Of a DNA stretch of 64,000 nucleotides, positions 52,196 to 62,133 are shown piece by piece. How positions within the stretch are numbered: the stretch's first letter is position 1; each line of letters opens with the position of its first letter. The stretch is from Yoonia sp. (GTDB lineage: Bacteria > Pseudomonadota > Alphaproteobacteria > Rhodobacterales > Rhodobacteraceae): NCBI RefSeq assembly GCF_017854565.1, contig NZ_JAFMHJ010000008.1, forward strand, positions 1 to 64,000, read 5' to 3'. Made by a program: the position numbers and the translations under genes. Below the pieces are notes generated by a model. It did no database searches, was not told the DNA's origin, and was given only the letters and a program-made list of their open reading frames with translations.

Positions 52196-53056
52196 ATGGA
52201 TATCAAAGCAATCTTCATGGGGCTGGCCTTTGCCGCAATGTGGTCTTCGGCGTTCACGTCGGCGCGGGTCATCGTAGAATACGCGCCACCGCTGACGGCA
52301 TTGGCGCTGCGGTTTCTGATATCGGGGATATTGGGTGTCGTGATCGCATGGGCGCTGGGCCAATCGGCGCGGTTAAGCCGCCGACAATGGCTGGGCGTGC
52401 TGGTCTTTGGGGTCTGTCAGAACGCGCTGTATCTGGGTCTGAACTTTGTCGCGATGCAGACGGTTCAGGCGTCGCTGGCCGCGATTATCGCGTCGACGAT
52501 GCCACTGTTGGTGGCCCTTGCCGGCTGGGTCGTGCTTGGCACCAAAGTACGGCCACTGGGCATTGCCGGGCTGATCGCAGGCGTGATCGGTGTGACGCTG
52601 ATCATGGGGGCGCGGTTGCAGGGGGGCGTCGATCCGTTTGGTCTGATGCTGCTTGTGATCGGGGTTATCTCGCTTACGGCGGCGACGCTGGCGGTGCTGG
52701 GCGCATCATCGGGGGGCAATGTGCTGATGATTGTCGGGCTGCAAATGCTGGTGGGCAGTGCGCTGCTGTGGGGTCCGGCGCTTGCGTTTGAAACATTTGC
52801 AGTGACGTGGAACTGGCAGCTGGTGGTCGCGTTCATCTATACCACGCTGGTGCCGGGGTTGGCGGCGACGCTGGTGTGGTTCTTGTTGGTGGGTCGGATC
52901 GGGACGGTAAAGGCATCCACCTTTCACTTTCTCAATCCGTTCCTTGGTGTGGCGATTGCGGCTGTTGTTTTGGGGGAAACGATCGGCGTGCTGGATGTGA
53001 TCGGCGTCGCGATCATCGCAGGCGGCATTTTGGCTGTGCAGCTTTCAAAAACGTAA
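52196..53056 (+). CDS. EamA/DMT-family transporter
   Basis: 286 aa, ten hydrophobic helices in two EamA repeats (about 5-135 and 150-280). N-terminal FAAMWSSAFTSARVIVEYAPP and the second repeat VWFLLVGRIGTVKASTFHFLNP are typical. Inner-membrane metabolite exporter of unknown substrate. Starts 12 bp after the HU terminator. Its stop codon TAA lies within a palindromic repeat shared with aroC. Confidence 0.9.
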   Translation: MDIKAIFMGLAFAAMWSSAFTSARVIVEYAPPLTALALRFLISGILGVVIAWALGQSARLSRRQWLGVLVFGVCQNALYLGLNFVAMQTVQASLAAIIASTMPLLVALAGWVVLGTKVRPLGIAGLIAGVIGVTLIMGARLQGGVDPFGLMLLVIGVISLTAATLAVLGASSGGNVLMIVGLQMLVGSALLWGPALAFETFAVTWNWQLVVAFIYTTLVPGLAATLVWFLLVGRIGTVKASTFHFLNPFLGVAIAAVVLGETIGVLDVIGVAIIAGGILAVQLSKT

Positions 53057-53078
53057 GGTGGATTGAAATCCACCCTAC
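53053..53078. repeat. Stop-codon palindrome, copy 1
   Basis: GTAAGGTGGATTGAAATCCA followed by CCCTAC. GGTGGATT/AATCCACC arms. It contains the TAA of the DMT gene and, on the minus strand, the TAG of aroC. Near-identical to the reverse complement of 57577-57601. Could act as a bidirectional transcription or mRNA end. Confidence 0.75.
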
Positions 53079-54178
53079 CCGATGGACCCACGCACGCCGC
53101 CTGTCTGGCCACGATCCAGCAACAGATGATCCAAAATCACGCAGGCCATCATCGCCTCGCCCACAGGGACAGCGCGAATGCCGACGCAGGGGTCATGGCG
53201 ACCTTTGGTAATCACCTCGATCGGGGTGCCGTCCATGCGGATGGATTTGCGCGGCGACAGGATCGACGATGTCGGCTTTACGGCAAAGCGCACCACGATG
53301 TCCTGACCGGTGCTGATCCCGCCGAGGATTCCACCCGCGTGGTTGGATGAATACTCCGGCCCATTCGGCCCCATGAAAATCTCGTCCGCGTTATCGCGTC
53401 CGGTCAGGGCGGCCGCCGCCATGCCTTCGCCGATTTCAACACCTTTCACGGCGTTGATCGACATCATCGCGGCGGATAGATCGGTGTCTAACTTGGCATA
53501 GACGGGGGCGCCGATCCCGGCGGGCACGCCACGCGCGACCACCTCGATGATGGCCCCGACGGAATTGTGGTCATCCTTGCGCAGCCATTGCAGATATTCT
53601 TCCCATTCACCTGCAGCCTGCGCGTCGGGGCAAAAAAAGTCGTTCTGGTCGATCTGGTCCCAATCCATCCGGTCACGGTCAATCTGCTTCGTGCCCATCT
53701 GGGTCATATAGCCTTTGATCTGCACACCGGGGGCAATCGCGTTGATCGCCTCGCGCGCGACACCACCGGCGGCCACCCGAGATGCCGTTTCACGCGCCGA
53801 CGACCGGCCGCCGCCACGATAATCGCGGATACCATATTTTTGGTGATAGGTGATATCGGCGTGACCAGGACGGAAAGTATTGGCGATATCGCCATAATCC
53901 TTTGACCGCTGGTCGGTATTGCGGATCATCAGTTGAATCGGGGTGCCGGTCGTTTGCCCGTCAAACACGCCCGACAGAATTTCGACTTCATCCGCTTCTT
54001 GACGCTGCGTCGTGTTCTTGTTCAGGCCGGGGCGACGTTTATTCAGCCACTGCTGGATCATCGCCACGTCAAGCGGGATACCCGGCGGGCAGCCATCGAC
54101 GGTGGCCCCCAGGGCGGGTCCGTGGCTTTCGCCCCAGGTGGTGAACCGGAACAGGTGACCGAAGCTGTTGATCGACAT
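53075..54178 (-). CDS. aroC: Chorismate synthase
   Basis: 367 aa. Signatures GESHGPALG near the N-terminus, [13 protein letters not shown], and the C-terminal RMDGTPIEV and [13 protein letters not shown]. Last shikimate step, EPSP to chorismate with reduced FMN. Monocistronic and convergent with the DMT transporter gene. Confidence 0.97.
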   Translation of the reverse strand: MSINSFGHLFRFTTWGESHGPALGATVDGCPPGIPLDVAMIQQWLNKRRPGLNKNTTQRQEADEVEILSGVFDGQTTGTPIQLMIRNTDQRSKDYGDIANTFRPGHADITYHQKYGIRDYRGGGRSSARETASRVAAGGVAREAINAIAPGVQIKGYMTQMGTKQIDRDRMDWDQIDQNDFFCPDAQAAGEWEEYLQWLRKDDHNSVGAIIEVVARGVPAGIGAPVYAKLDTDLSAAMMSINAVKGVEIGEGMAAAALTGRDNADEIFMGPNGPEYSSNHAGGILGGISTGQDIVVRFAVKPTSSILSPRKSIRMDGTPIEVITKGRHDPCVGIRAVPVGEAMMACVILDHLLLDRGQTGGVRGSIG

Positions 54179-54271
54179 GAGTATCCCCTTTGCATGCAGG
54201 GTCTAGCCCCCGCGACAATCAGGCTCAAGAGGTTTCCCTTGTCACTGCGCGCAATCCACCCTAGCTAAGAT

Positions 54272-54354
54272 GTACCTCGGGGGGCCTTTATTGGCTGAGA
54301 TGCGCAAGCGGACCCGTTGAACCTGAACCGGTTAAGACCGGCGGAGGGAAGGTA
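54272..54354 (+). promoter_or_regulatory. TPP riboswitch (THI element)
   Basis: Contains CTCGGGGGGCC, GGCTGAGATG, ACCCGTTGAACCTGAACCGG and GGCGGAGGGAAGG in order, the canonical thi-box core. It lies 49 bp upstream of thiB. Downstream, TATCCCCCCAA (54367-54377) can pair with TTTGGAGGATA (54391-54401), which holds the thiB ribosome site, so translation control by sequestering is likely. Confidence 0.95.
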
Positions 54355-54403
54355 TGGCCATCGCGCTATCCCCCCAATCCGCCCGTCGCATTTGGAGGAT
54401 AAG

Positions 54404-55393
54404 ATGCATAACCCACTCTTTCTGCCAGCTGTCGCGGGACTTGCCCTTTGTGCCACAGGCGCATTGGCCGAGACCCCGGTGCTGCAAGTACTGACCTATG
54501 ATAGCTTTACCAGCGAATGGGGACCCGGCCCCGCCGTCGAGGCCGCGTTTGAAGCGGTTTGCGCCTGTGACCTGCAGTTTGTGGGTGCCGGCGACGGTGC
54601 CGCGCTGTTGGCGCGCCTGCAACTGGAAGGGCCAAGCACCGACGCGGATATCGTGCTGGGACTTGATACCAATCTGACGCACGCTGCCCGCGCGACCGGC
54701 CTGTTTGCACCGCATGATGTGGATGCAACCCTTGATCTGCCCGTCGCGTGGACCGACACCACGTTTCTGCCGTTTGACTGGGGTTACTTTGCCTTTGTCG
54801 GGAATGTCGGGGCGGCGGCGCCGACATCATTGCAGGCGCTGGCAGCGAGCGATGTGAAAATCGTTATTCAGGACCCCCGGTCGTCTACCCCCGGTCTGGG
54901 CCTGCTGATGTGGGTCAAAGCCGCGTATGGCGATGCTGCGGCATCGGTTTGGGCCGATCTGGCCGACAATATTGTCACCGTCACGCCCGGCTGGTCCGAG
55001 GCATATGGCCTGTTCTTGGATGGCGAAGCCGATGCGGTGCTGTCTTATACCACATCGCCCGCCTACCATCTGATCGCCGAAGAAGACGCCAGTAAGGTCG
55101 CGTGGGGCTTCGACGAAGGCCACTATATGCAGGTCGAGGTTGCCGGAAAGCTGGCAGGCACCGACCAGCCCGCACTGGCCGATCAGTTCATGGCGTTCAT
55201 GGTGTCGGACGCGTTCCAAGGCGTGATCCCCACGACCAACTGGATGTATCCGGCGGCCACGCCAAGCGCAGGTCTGCCCGATGGGTTTGACACGCTGCTG
55301 ACCCCGCAAAAAGCATTGTTGTTTTCACCACAGGATGCGGCGGCCGTCCGCGATGTGGCGGTTGACGAATGGCGCGCGGCGCTTTCGCAGTAA
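54404..55393 (+). CDS. thiB: Thiamine/TPP ABC transporter periplasmic binding protein
   Basis: 329 aa from ATG 54404, with GGAGGA upstream. Signal peptide (PAVAGLALCATGALAE). Then TPVLQVLTYDSFTSEWGPGP and FLPFDWGYFAFV, both usual in ThiB, and a C-terminal PTTNWMYPA. Binds thiamine forms for import by ThiPQ. The riboswitch ahead of it supports the assignment. Its end overlaps thiP by 25 bp. Confidence 0.95.
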   Translation: MHNPLFLPAVAGLALCATGALAETPVLQVLTYDSFTSEWGPGPAVEAAFEAVCACDLQFVGAGDGAALLARLQLEGPSTDADIVLGLDTNLTHAARATGLFAPHDVDATLDLPVAWTDTTFLPFDWGYFAFVGNVGAAAPTSLQALAASDVKIVIQDPRSSTPGLGLLMWVKAAYGDAAASVWADLADNIVTVTPGWSEAYGLFLDGEADAVLSYTTSPAYHLIAEEDASKVAWGFDEGHYMQVEVAGKLAGTDQPALADQFMAFMVSDAFQGVIPTTNWMYPAATPSAGLPDGFDTLLTPQKALLFSPQDAAAVRDVAVDEWRAALSQ

Positions 55394-56898
55394 CCCCGCG
55401 CTGGCCCGGCGCCCTGACTGGGGCGCTGGTGCTTGTGCTGACGCTGGGCACATTGGCCGCTGTGGCACTGCGCGCGCAGTGGGACGGCGGCCTTTCCACA
55501 GCGGATTGGGCCGCGATCCGATTCACCGTGTTGCAGGCCGTGGTTTCCGCCGGTCTGAGCGTCCTTCTTGCCATTCCGGTCTCCCGCGCACTGGCGCGGC
55601 GGCGTTTTGCCGGGCGGCAGGTACTGATCACGCTTCTCGGCGCGCCGTTCCTGCTGCCGGTGATTGTGGCCGTGCTGGGCCTGCTGTCGGTCTTTGGGCG
55701 CGGCGGCATCTTGAATGCGGGCCTTGGCGCGCTGGGGTTCGCGCCGCTGTCGGTCTATGGATTTCACGGCGTTGTTCTGGCCCATGTGTTTTTCAACCTG
55801 CCGCTTGCCACGCGCCTGATCTTGCAGGGCTGGCTGGCCATCCCCGCCGAACGGTTCAGGCTGGCGGCCACGCTGAATGCGCCCGTTGGCCGTTTGTTGG
55901 AATGGCCGATGCTGCGGGCCGTTGGGCCGGGTGTGTTTCTGGTCGTGTTTCTGATTTGCCTGACCAGCTTTGCTGTGGCGCTGACCTTGGGCGGCGGGCC
56001 AAGGGCCACTACGGTCGAGCTGGCGATCTATCAGGCGCTGCGGTTTGATTTTGATCTGGGGCGCGCGGCGCTGCTTGCCTGCGTGCAATTTTCGCTGTGT
56101 GCGGGGGCTGCCGTTGTCGTCTGGCGGATAACCGGACAAGACGCGATGGGCGCCGGGTTTGACCGCGTCGTGCAGCGCTGGGACCGGGGCCGGGCGATCG
56201 TGGATGGGCTGGCGATTGGGCTGGCTGCCATATTTTTGCTGGTGCCGTTGGGGATGATCGTGCTGCGCGGGCTACCGGGGCTTGGGGATTTGCCGGCAAG
56301 TGTCTGGATTGCCGCAGGACGGTCCATTGTGGTCGCCACCATTTCGGCCACGCTGTGTGTCAGTATGGCGCTGTCGTTGGCCCTGTGGGGCGGACGCGCG
56401 GTTGCGGTGATCGGCGTACTGCCGTTGGCGGCGTCCGGTTTGGTGGTCGGGACCGGTGCGTTCTTGATCGTTTATCCATTTGTGAACCCGGCCCGGTTGG
56501 CGTTGCCGATGACGGCGCTGGTCAATGCCACGTTGGCGCTGCCTTTTGTATTGCGGTCCGTGGCGCCAGCCGTCGCCGGGATACAGACGGATTTTGGACG
56601 TTTGGGGGCGGCATTGGGCCTGCGCGGCTGGGCATGGTTGCGCATTGCGGTCTTGCCACGGATCGCACGACCGTTGGGATTTGGCGCGGGTTTGGCCGCC
56701 GCGTTATCCATGGGCGATCTGGGCGTGATTGCGCTGTTTGCCGGTGATGCGCAGGAAACGCTGCCGCTGGCCATGTACCGCCTGATGGGCGCCTACCGGA
56801 TGGAAAGCGCGGCGGCGGCGGGGTTGCTTTTGCTGGCACTCAGCCTGTTGATGTTCTGGATTTGCGACAGAGGGGGGCGGGTCGATGCTGACATGTGA
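55369..56898 (+). CDS. thiP: Thiamine/TPP ABC transporter permease
   Basis: 509 aa, about twelve hydrophobic helices in two binding-protein-dependent permease halves, each with an EAA-like loop (NAPVGRLLEWPMLRAVGPG and LRGWAWLRIAVLPRIARP). Starts inside thiB, the only in-frame start of reasonable length. Inner-membrane channel of the ThiBPQ importer. Confidence 0.94.
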   Translation: MARGAFAVTPRWPGALTGALVLVLTLGTLAAVALRAQWDGGLSTADWAAIRFTVLQAVVSAGLSVLLAIPVSRALARRRFAGRQVLITLLGAPFLLPVIVAVLGLLSVFGRGGILNAGLGALGFAPLSVYGFHGVVLAHVFFNLPLATRLILQGWLAIPAERFRLAATLNAPVGRLLEWPMLRAVGPGVFLVVFLICLTSFAVALTLGGGPRATTVELAIYQALRFDFDLGRAALLACVQFSLCAGAAVVVWRITGQDAMGAGFDRVVQRWDRGRAIVDGLAIGLAAIFLLVPLGMIVLRGLPGLGDLPASVWIAAGRSIVVATISATLCVSMALSLALWGGRAVAVIGVLPLAASGLVVGTGAFLIVYPFVNPARLALPMTALVNATLALPFVLRSVAPAVAGIQTDFGRLGAALGLRGWAWLRIAVLPRIARPLGFGAGLAAALSMGDLGVIALFAGDAQETLPLAMYRLMGAYRMESAAAAGLLLLALSLLMFWICDRGGRVDADM

Positions 56899-57589
56899 TG
56901 GGCTGCGACTGGCGCAGGATGATTTTGCGCTGCGCGCTGATCTTCGGTTGCCCAAGGGGCGCGTGACGGCCCTGATTGGTCCATCTGGTGCTGGCAAATC
57001 AACTCTCTTGTCCGCGCTTGCGGGGTTTCTGGCCCCCGTTGCTGGTCACATCGCATGGGATGGCGTAGATTTGACGGACCTGTCACCCGGTGCGCGCCCG
57101 ATCAGTATCTTGTTTCAGGACAATAACCTTTTTCCCCATTTGACGGTTGCCCAGAACGTCGGCCTTGCGTTGCGGCCCACATTGCGCCTGTCCAACACCG
57201 AGAAGGCGCAGGTTGCTGCGGTATTGGATGCCGTCGGTTTGACCGGGCTTGGCGGGCGCAAACCCGGTGCCCTGTCAGGGGGTCAGCAAAGCCGGGCTGC
57301 GCTGGCGCGTGTGCTGCTTGGTGATCGGCCCGTGGTTCTTTTGGATGAACCCTTTGCTGCGCTGGGGCCGGGCCTGAAGGCCGAGATGCTGGATCTGGTG
57401 CGTCTCAAGCTTGCAGGACCCGAGCGGCTTGTCGTGATGGTGACGCATGATCCAGATGACGCAAAGCGAATCGCGGATGACGTCGTGGTCGTGGCGGATG
57501 GGCATGCAGCCGCGCCTGTGGCGACCGCCGCACTGTTTGATCATCCACCGCAGGCACTGGCCGATTATCTGGGCAAGAGGGTGGGTTGA
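56885..57589 (+). CDS. thiQ: Thiamine/TPP ABC transporter ATPase
   Basis: 234 aa. Walker A GPSGAGKSTLL, signature LSGGQQSRAALAR, Walker B VVLLDEPFAALGP, H-loop MVTHDPDDA. Short ThiQ length. Overlaps thiP by 14 bp. The stop codon and last two codons lie within copy 2 of the palindromic repeat. Confidence 0.95.
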   Translation: MLTCDGLRLAQDDFALRADLRLPKGRVTALIGPSGAGKSTLLSALAGFLAPVAGHIAWDGVDLTDLSPGARPISILFQDNNLFPHLTVAQNVGLALRPTLRLSNTEKAQVAAVLDAVGLTGLGGRKPGALSGGQQSRAALARVLLGDRPVVLLDEPFAALGPGLKAEMLDLVRLKLAGPERLVVMVTHDPDDAKRIADDVVVVADGHAAAPVATAALFDHPPQALADYLGKRVG

Positions 57590-57601
57590 AACCCACCTTA
57601 C
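57577..57601. repeat. Stop-codon palindrome, copy 2
   Basis: GAGGGTGGGTTGAAACCCAC followed by CTTAC; the reverse complement matches copy 1 (53053) apart from the arm bases. The thiQ TGA lies in its loop. As with copy 1, it sits between convergent genes. Confidence 0.75.
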
Positions 57602-57608
57602 GCCACGC

Positions 57609-57636
57609 AAAAGGCCCGCCAAACGGGCGGGCCTTT
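57609..57636. terminator. Bidirectional terminator between thiQ and petC
   Basis: Perfect AAAGGCCCGCC / GGCGGGCCTTT stem with A-runs and T-runs on both sides. It serves the convergent thiBPQ and petABC units. Confidence 0.85.
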
Positions 57637-57656
57637 GTGTTATCTTGCAAAGCGGA

Positions 57657-58514
57657 TCAGTGCTTTTTCTTATGGGGCGCCCAGATCCGTTTGTTGGTCA
57701 GATACAGCAGCACGGACAAGAGCGTCAGGAAGATGACACCCGTCAGGCCAGCCTGCTTGCGGGCCATCATCTTGGGTTCTGCAGTCCACATCAGGAAGGC
57801 TGAAACATCCTGTGAGACATGGTCCAGCTCTGTTGAATGGCCATCGGCATATTCAACGTCGTCGCCATACAGCGGCTGCGGCATGCCGATCCAGCTGCCG
57901 GGTACCATGCGGTGACCGTGTTCATCAATGCAGCTTTCGGGAAAGCCCCCCGGCGCGAAGGCCACGTTATAATAGCCGTCCATCGGCTCGCCCTCGAGCG
58001 CGCATTCGGGTTCTTCGGCGTAGCCGGCAAGCAGGGACGCGATGTATTCCGCGCCGCCCATGCCGTTCACGAATTGGCTGATCCCCGTACCGGCAGGCCC
58101 GTGAAAGCCAGCGCGCGCCTTGGCCATCAGCGACAGGTCAGGCGCGTTGGACAATGCAGAGCCGGGGAATTTATCAGCCGGCGTGGCCGTGCGGAAGTCA
58201 CCCTCGCCACCAAGCAGGCTTTGGTCGAACACTTCGTAAAATTCAGCGTAGGCACGCATCTGATCTTCGGGCAACGCGGGGCCGCCTTCTTGATGCAGGG
58301 TGCGGAATGCGACCAATTCCAGCCCGTGACATGACGCGCAAATCTCGGTGTAGACTTGCAGGCCACGCTGAAGCTGCATCTGGTCGAAGCTGCCGAACGG
58401 CCCTTCGAATGAGAATGCAAAATCCTCGATCTCTGTTTCAATTTCGGCCGCCGATACCTGCACAGCGGTCATGGCAAGCACTGCGGCGGCGGTGAATGTG
58501 AGTTTGCGGAACAT
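57657..58514 (-). CDS. petC: Cytochrome c1 of the bc1 complex
   Basis: 285 aa from ATG 58514, with AAAGGA seven bases upstream; the ORF-track GTG is rejected. Signal peptide ending VSAAE, heme site CASCHG, a methionine region GMPQPLYGD, and a C-terminal membrane anchor ([20 protein letters not shown]). Accepts electrons from the Rieske protein and passes them to the soluble cytochrome (cycA here). Last gene of petABC. Confidence 0.96.
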   Translation of the reverse strand: MFRKLTFTAAAVLAMTAVQVSAAEIETEIEDFAFSFEGPFGSFDQMQLQRGLQVYTEICASCHGLELVAFRTLHQEGGPALPEDQMRAYAEFYEVFDQSLLGGEGDFRTATPADKFPGSALSNAPDLSLMAKARAGFHGPAGTGISQFVNGMGGAEYIASLLAGYAEEPECALEGEPMDGYYNVAFAPGGFPESCIDEHGHRMVPGSWIGMPQPLYGDDVEYADGHSTELDHVSQDVSAFLMWTAEPKMMARKQAGLTGVIFLTLLSVLLYLTNKRIWAPHKKKH

Positions 58515-58528
58515 GGCTTTGTCCTTTC

Positions 58529-59869
58529 TCACTCGGCCGGGGCGGCGGCAGCTTTGCCGTCAGCCGTCGGCGCGTAGTGCGCGTTGAAATCATCTTCGAT
58601 GGTCGCCGGTGGTGTCAGCGGCTTTTCGATCACACCCAACAGCGGCAGGATCACCAAGAAGTAGCCGAACCAATAGGTTGCCGCGATCAGCGAAATGTAC
58701 GGGTAAATCCCTGTCGTCGGCATGGCACCAACCCACATCAACACGATGAAATCGACAACCAGCAGCGCAAACCACCACTTGAGCATCGGACGATACCGGG
58801 CAGAGCGGACAGAAGACGTGTCCAGCCAAGGCGCCAGCGCCATGACGGCAATCGCGCCGAACATCGCCAATACACCAAAGAATTTGGCGTCGATGATGCC
58901 GAAGCTGATGAAGTTCACAAGCTGAACGACCCACACATCTGCGGTAAAGGCCCGCAAGATCGCGTAGAATGGCAGGAAGTACCATTCAGGCACAATGTGC
59001 GATGGCGTCGCCAAAGGGTTGGCCGGGATGTAGTTGTCCGGGTGGCCCAGGTAGTTTGGCATAAAGCCGACAACCGCCATGAATATGGCCAGAATAACGG
59101 CCAGCGCGAACAGGTCCTTGATCACGAAGTACGGCCAGAACGGCAATGTGTCCTTGGCTGCGTCTTCTTTGGATGTCCGCCGCACTTCGACACCGGTCGG
59201 GTTGTTGTTGCCGGTCGTGTGGAACGCCCAGATGTGCACGATCGTCAGGCCAAGCAAGACAAATGGCAGCAGATAATGCAGCGAGAAGAAGCGGTTCAGC
59301 GCAGGCTGGCCAACGGCAGAGGCACCCAGCAACCACGTTTGGATCGATTCGCCGATAAACGGAATGGCGCCGAACAGGCCGGTAATCACGGCCGTGCCGT
59401 GGAACGACATCTGGCCCCAAGGCAGCACGTAACCCATAAAGGCGGTGCCCATCATCATCAGATACATCAGCATGCCGATGATCCACGTCACTTCGCGCGG
59501 GGCTTTGTAGGACCCATAGTAAAGCGAACGGAACATGTGCGCATAGACCGCCACAAAGAACAGTGACGCACCATTCGTATGGAAATAACGGATCATATGG
59601 CCACCGTTCACGTCGCGCATGATGTGTTCGACCGAATTGAACGCCATGTCGACATGCGGTGTGTAGTGCATGACCAGCACAACGCCGGTGGCAATCTGCA
59701 ACACCAGCGTGAATGTCAGAACGATACCCCAGATCCACATCCAGTTCAGGTTCTTTGGCGTGGGTAGCATCAGCGTGTCATAAAGCAAACCAACGATGGG
59801 CAAACGTGCGTTCAGCCACTTTTCACCGTTTGATTTGGGTTCGTAATGGTCGTGGGGGATACCAGCCAT
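58529..59869 (-). CDS. petB: Cytochrome b of the bc1 complex
   Basis: 446 aa, the size of the alphaproteobacterial form. Eight or nine membrane helices, His ligands in the [20 protein letters not shown] and [14 protein letters not shown] regions, and the Qo motif [14 protein letters not shown]. Quinol oxidation and the proton-motive Q cycle. 12 bp after petA and 14 bp before petC. Confidence 0.97.
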   Translation of the reverse strand: MAGIPHDHYEPKSNGEKWLNARLPIVGLLYDTLMLPTPKNLNWMWIWGIVLTFTLVLQIATGVVLVMHYTPHVDMAFNSVEHIMRDVNGGHMIRYFHTNGASLFFVAVYAHMFRSLYYGSYKAPREVTWIIGMLMYLMMMGTAFMGYVLPWGQMSFHGTAVITGLFGAIPFIGESIQTWLLGASAVGQPALNRFFSLHYLLPFVLLGLTIVHIWAFHTTGNNNPTGVEVRRTSKEDAAKDTLPFWPYFVIKDLFALAVILAIFMAVVGFMPNYLGHPDNYIPANPLATPSHIVPEWYFLPFYAILRAFTADVWVVQLVNFISFGIIDAKFFGVLAMFGAIAVMALAPWLDTSSVRSARYRPMLKWWFALLVVDFIVLMWVGAMPTTGIYPYISLIAATYWFGYFLVILPLLGVIEKPLTPPATIEDDFNAHYAPTADGKAAAAPAE

Positions 59870-59881
59870 GGCGCTCTCTCC

Positions 59882-60442
59882 TTAACCGAGTTGAATTGTT
59901 GTTTCGTCCACGAAGGACGCAACAGGAATAGGAAGATTGCGCGGCGCGGGCCCTTTGCGGATCCGGCCAGCGGTGTCGTAGTGCGACCCGTGGCAGGGGC
60001 AGAACCAGCCGCCGAAATCGCCCTGTTCACCCAGAGGCACGCAACCAAGGTGCGTACAGACACCCATCTGAACCAACCACGTGCCGTCTTCCGACAAGGA
60101 CCGGTTTTCATCGGTGGCGGCAGCTTCACCGACCAGATTTGCGTTTTCCGCCATCGGATCGGGAAGCGTTTCGACATCAACGGCGCGCGCTGCCGCGATT
60201 TCTTCTTCGGTACGCGAGCGGATGAAAACGGGCTTGCCCTGCCACAGCACGGTAAGCTGGGTTCCGGGTTCAACCGCACTGATATCGACGCGAATTGACG
60301 AAAGCGCCAGAACGTCAGCGGATGGGTTCATTTGGTTAACCAAGGGCCAGACAGCCGCGCCCGTTACGACAGCGCCGGCACCGGCGGTTGCGTAATAAAG
60401 AAAGTCGCGGCGTGTGCCCTGGTGATCGTCTGCATGTGACAC
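59882..60442 (-). CDS. petA: Rieske iron-sulfur protein of the bc1 complex
   Basis: 186 aa from GTG 60442 ([23 protein letters not shown]), preceded by GGAG at 8 bp. This aligns with Rhodobacter PetA (MSNAEDHAGTRRDF); the longer ORF versions are leader. A twin-arginine-type [11 protein letters not shown] signal/anchor and cluster ligands CTHLGC and CPCHGSHYD. Promoter expected in the 429-bp gap shared with the divergent barrel gene. Confidence 0.96.
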   Translation of the reverse strand: MSHADDHQGTRRDFLYYATAGAGAVVTGAAVWPLVNQMNPSADVLALSSIRVDISAVEPGTQLTVLWQGKPVFIRSRTEEEIAAARAVDVETLPDPMAENANLVGEAAATDENRSLSEDGTWLVQMGVCTHLGCVPLGEQGDFGGWFCPCHGSHYDTAGRIRKGPAPRNLPIPVASFVDETTIQLG

Positions 60443-60871
60443 GGGGTGCATCTCCGAAATTTTGTGGGCCTTTGCCCGCACGAACAATGAGACCGATGTT
60501 GCCACCCGTCTATCCGGGCGGTGTTTAGCCATCAAATGCTGAGACGTCCAGCGGACATTCGGGCGCAGGGGGTTATTGACGGTGCTGATCGCAGAAAACA
60601 ACGAAGACATCGTGAACGCCGCAGGGGCGCAACAGGGCCATGCGGCAGGCGATTCGTCGGTGGATTTGGCAAAATCACGGGCAAGGACAAAATCAATTCT
60701 TTGTCATGGCCCGCCAAATTCGGCCCAAAGACCGGTCACACAAGCGATGTTTGTGACAGCGGTGACACAGAAAGGTGCGATTGATTGAACTTCACGTTGT
60801 GTTTTATTGTTATGTTAGCGTCGGTGTTTTATCAAAAAGGCCTGACCACTCAGAACTCGGGACAATTTCTG
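60443..60871. other. 429-bp divergent intergenic region, petABC / outer-membrane protein
   Basis: No coding sequence accepted; the small plus-strand ORFs here have Arg-rich, low-complexity translations. The region holds GTCACA-N11-TGTGAC (60735-60757) followed by a direct repeat GTGACAGCGGTGACA, which may be a regulatory site. Both promoters should lie here, but no confident -35/-10 was found. Confidence 0.45.
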
Positions 60872-61519
60872 ATGATACGCGCTGCCGCCGTTTGCACGAT
60901 GCTTGTTGCTGTACCTACTTTTGCCACGGCGGAAGTAGAGCTTAGCTTTTATGGGGGCATTCAGTCGGCGGCGTCGTCGGACGTGGCGATTCGCGGTGAC
61001 AGCGAGATCTCCGATGATAATTTTTCGATGGACTGGGAAGGCCGGTCGTTCGATGCGCCGCCATATTATGGCATCCGGGCCACGAATTGGCGCACCGAAA
61101 GCTTTGGCTACGGGATCGATTTTTCACACAACAAGATTTACCCCAAGGATGGCGAGCTGCCTGTGGGTTACGATGTGCTGGAATTCACCGATGGCCTGAA
61201 CACGTTGACCATCAACGCCTACCGCCGCTGGGATGGGGCGTTTGGGGAAATGACACCCTATGTGGGTGGCGGGCTGGGCATTGCGATACCGCATGTCGAG
61301 GTGACCAATGGCACATCTGAAACGTTCGGCTATCAACTGACCGGGCCAGCGGCGACGTGGATCGCGGGCGCGACATATCCGATCAATGATCGGTGGTCCG
61401 TTTTTGGCGAATATAAAGGCACTTACTCTGCCAATACCGCAGATCTTGACACCGGCGGCACGCTTGAAACCGACGTTTTCACCAATGCCGTCAATCTGGG
61501 CGTCAGCTTTAATTTCTGA
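60872..61519 (+). CDS. Outer-membrane beta-barrel family protein
   Basis: 215 aa from ATG 60872 (MIRAAAVCTML); the ORF-track start adds 29 upstream residues. Signal peptide ending ATAEV, then alternating hydrophobic strands (VELSFYGGIQSA, TPYVGGGLGIAI, WSVFGEYKGTYSA) and a C-terminal NLGVSFNF ending in Phe, the outer-membrane insertion signal. Small eight-stranded type; function unknown. Divergent from petA. Confidence 0.83.
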   Translation: MIRAAAVCTMLVAVPTFATAEVELSFYGGIQSAASSDVAIRGDSEISDDNFSMDWEGRSFDAPPYYGIRATNWRTESFGYGIDFSHNKIYPKDGELPVGYDVLEFTDGLNTLTINAYRRWDGAFGEMTPYVGGGLGIAIPHVEVTNGTSETFGYQLTGPAATWIAGATYPINDRWSVFGEYKGTYSANTADLDTGGTLETDVFTNAVNLGVSFNF

Positions 61520-61522
61520 AAA

Positions 61523-62122
61523 CTAGGTGGCCGTCGCGACCATGCTGTCGCGCAGCACCCATGCAGCGTGCCAGGCTGCCAGATCCGCGTTGCCTGCGCG
61601 CCAGTTGCGCAGGTCATGCCGCAGATCAAGGTAAGACAGCGCGCAGCCGACGGAAATTTGCCCTATGTTCACCGGTCCGGCCAGATGGCCCATCCAGCGG
61701 TCATTGATCGCGGCGACCGCGCGGCTGGCCTTGGCCCATTGTGCTTCGGTCCATGCGGCGGATTGCTGGGCCTCGGGGCGAAAGCGAAGTTCGTAGGTCA
61801 TCAGCACGGCGGCTTCCATGATGCCATCTGCCGTGGCTTCCAGCGTCAGAACATCCCAGATTTGACCTTCCGGGTAGAGCGCGGCACCGGCGACCTCGTT
61901 CAGGAACCGGGTGATCACCCGGCTGTCGTAAAGTGCGGGGCCATCATCGCGCATCAAAGCGGGTATCTTGCCGATGGGGTTCACCGCCAGAACGGTTGGA
62001 TCGGACGCAAGGGGCGTCGTGGTCACGTTCACCTCTTCGACCTGGTCCAAAAGGCCGGTTTCACGCAGCAACACGCGTACTTTGCGCACAAAGGGTGATG
62101 CGGGAGAGATAAGCAGTCTCAT
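61523..62122 (-). CDS. Glutathione S-transferase family protein
   Basis: 199 aa from ATG 62122 (MRLLISPASPFVRKVRVLL); the ORF-track start lies within the upstream GST gene. Thioredoxin-like N-terminal domain with NPIGKIPAL cis-Pro loop and DSRVITRFL, then an all-helical C-terminal domain. Uses glutathione for conjugation or reduction of an unknown substrate. 11 bp after the neighbouring GST-like gene, so cotranscribed. Confidence 0.92.
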   Translation of the reverse strand: MRLLISPASPFVRKVRVLLRETGLLDQVEEVNVTTTPLASDPTVLAVNPIGKIPALMRDDGPALYDSRVITRFLNEVAGAALYPEGQIWDVLTLEATADGIMEAAVLMTYELRFRPEAQQSAAWTEAQWAKASRAVAAINDRWMGHLAGPVNIGQISVGCALSYLDLRHDLRNWRAGNADLAAWHAAWVLRDSMVATAT

Positions 62123-62133
62123 GGCCGGGGTCC

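Noticed and set aside
54251-54264. CAATCCACCCTAG as a third copy of the stop-codon palindrome
   Set aside because: Only one arm is present and it is not next to a stop codon; too short to count.
55183-56139. 318-aa minus-strand ORF opposite thiB/thiP
   Set aside because: Gln/Arg/Lys-rich antisense frame of transporter genes.
60521-60784. 87-aa plus-strand ORF in the petA upstream gap
   Set aside because: Arg-rich ([13 protein letters not shown]) and unlike any family I know; more likely non-coding promoter DNA.
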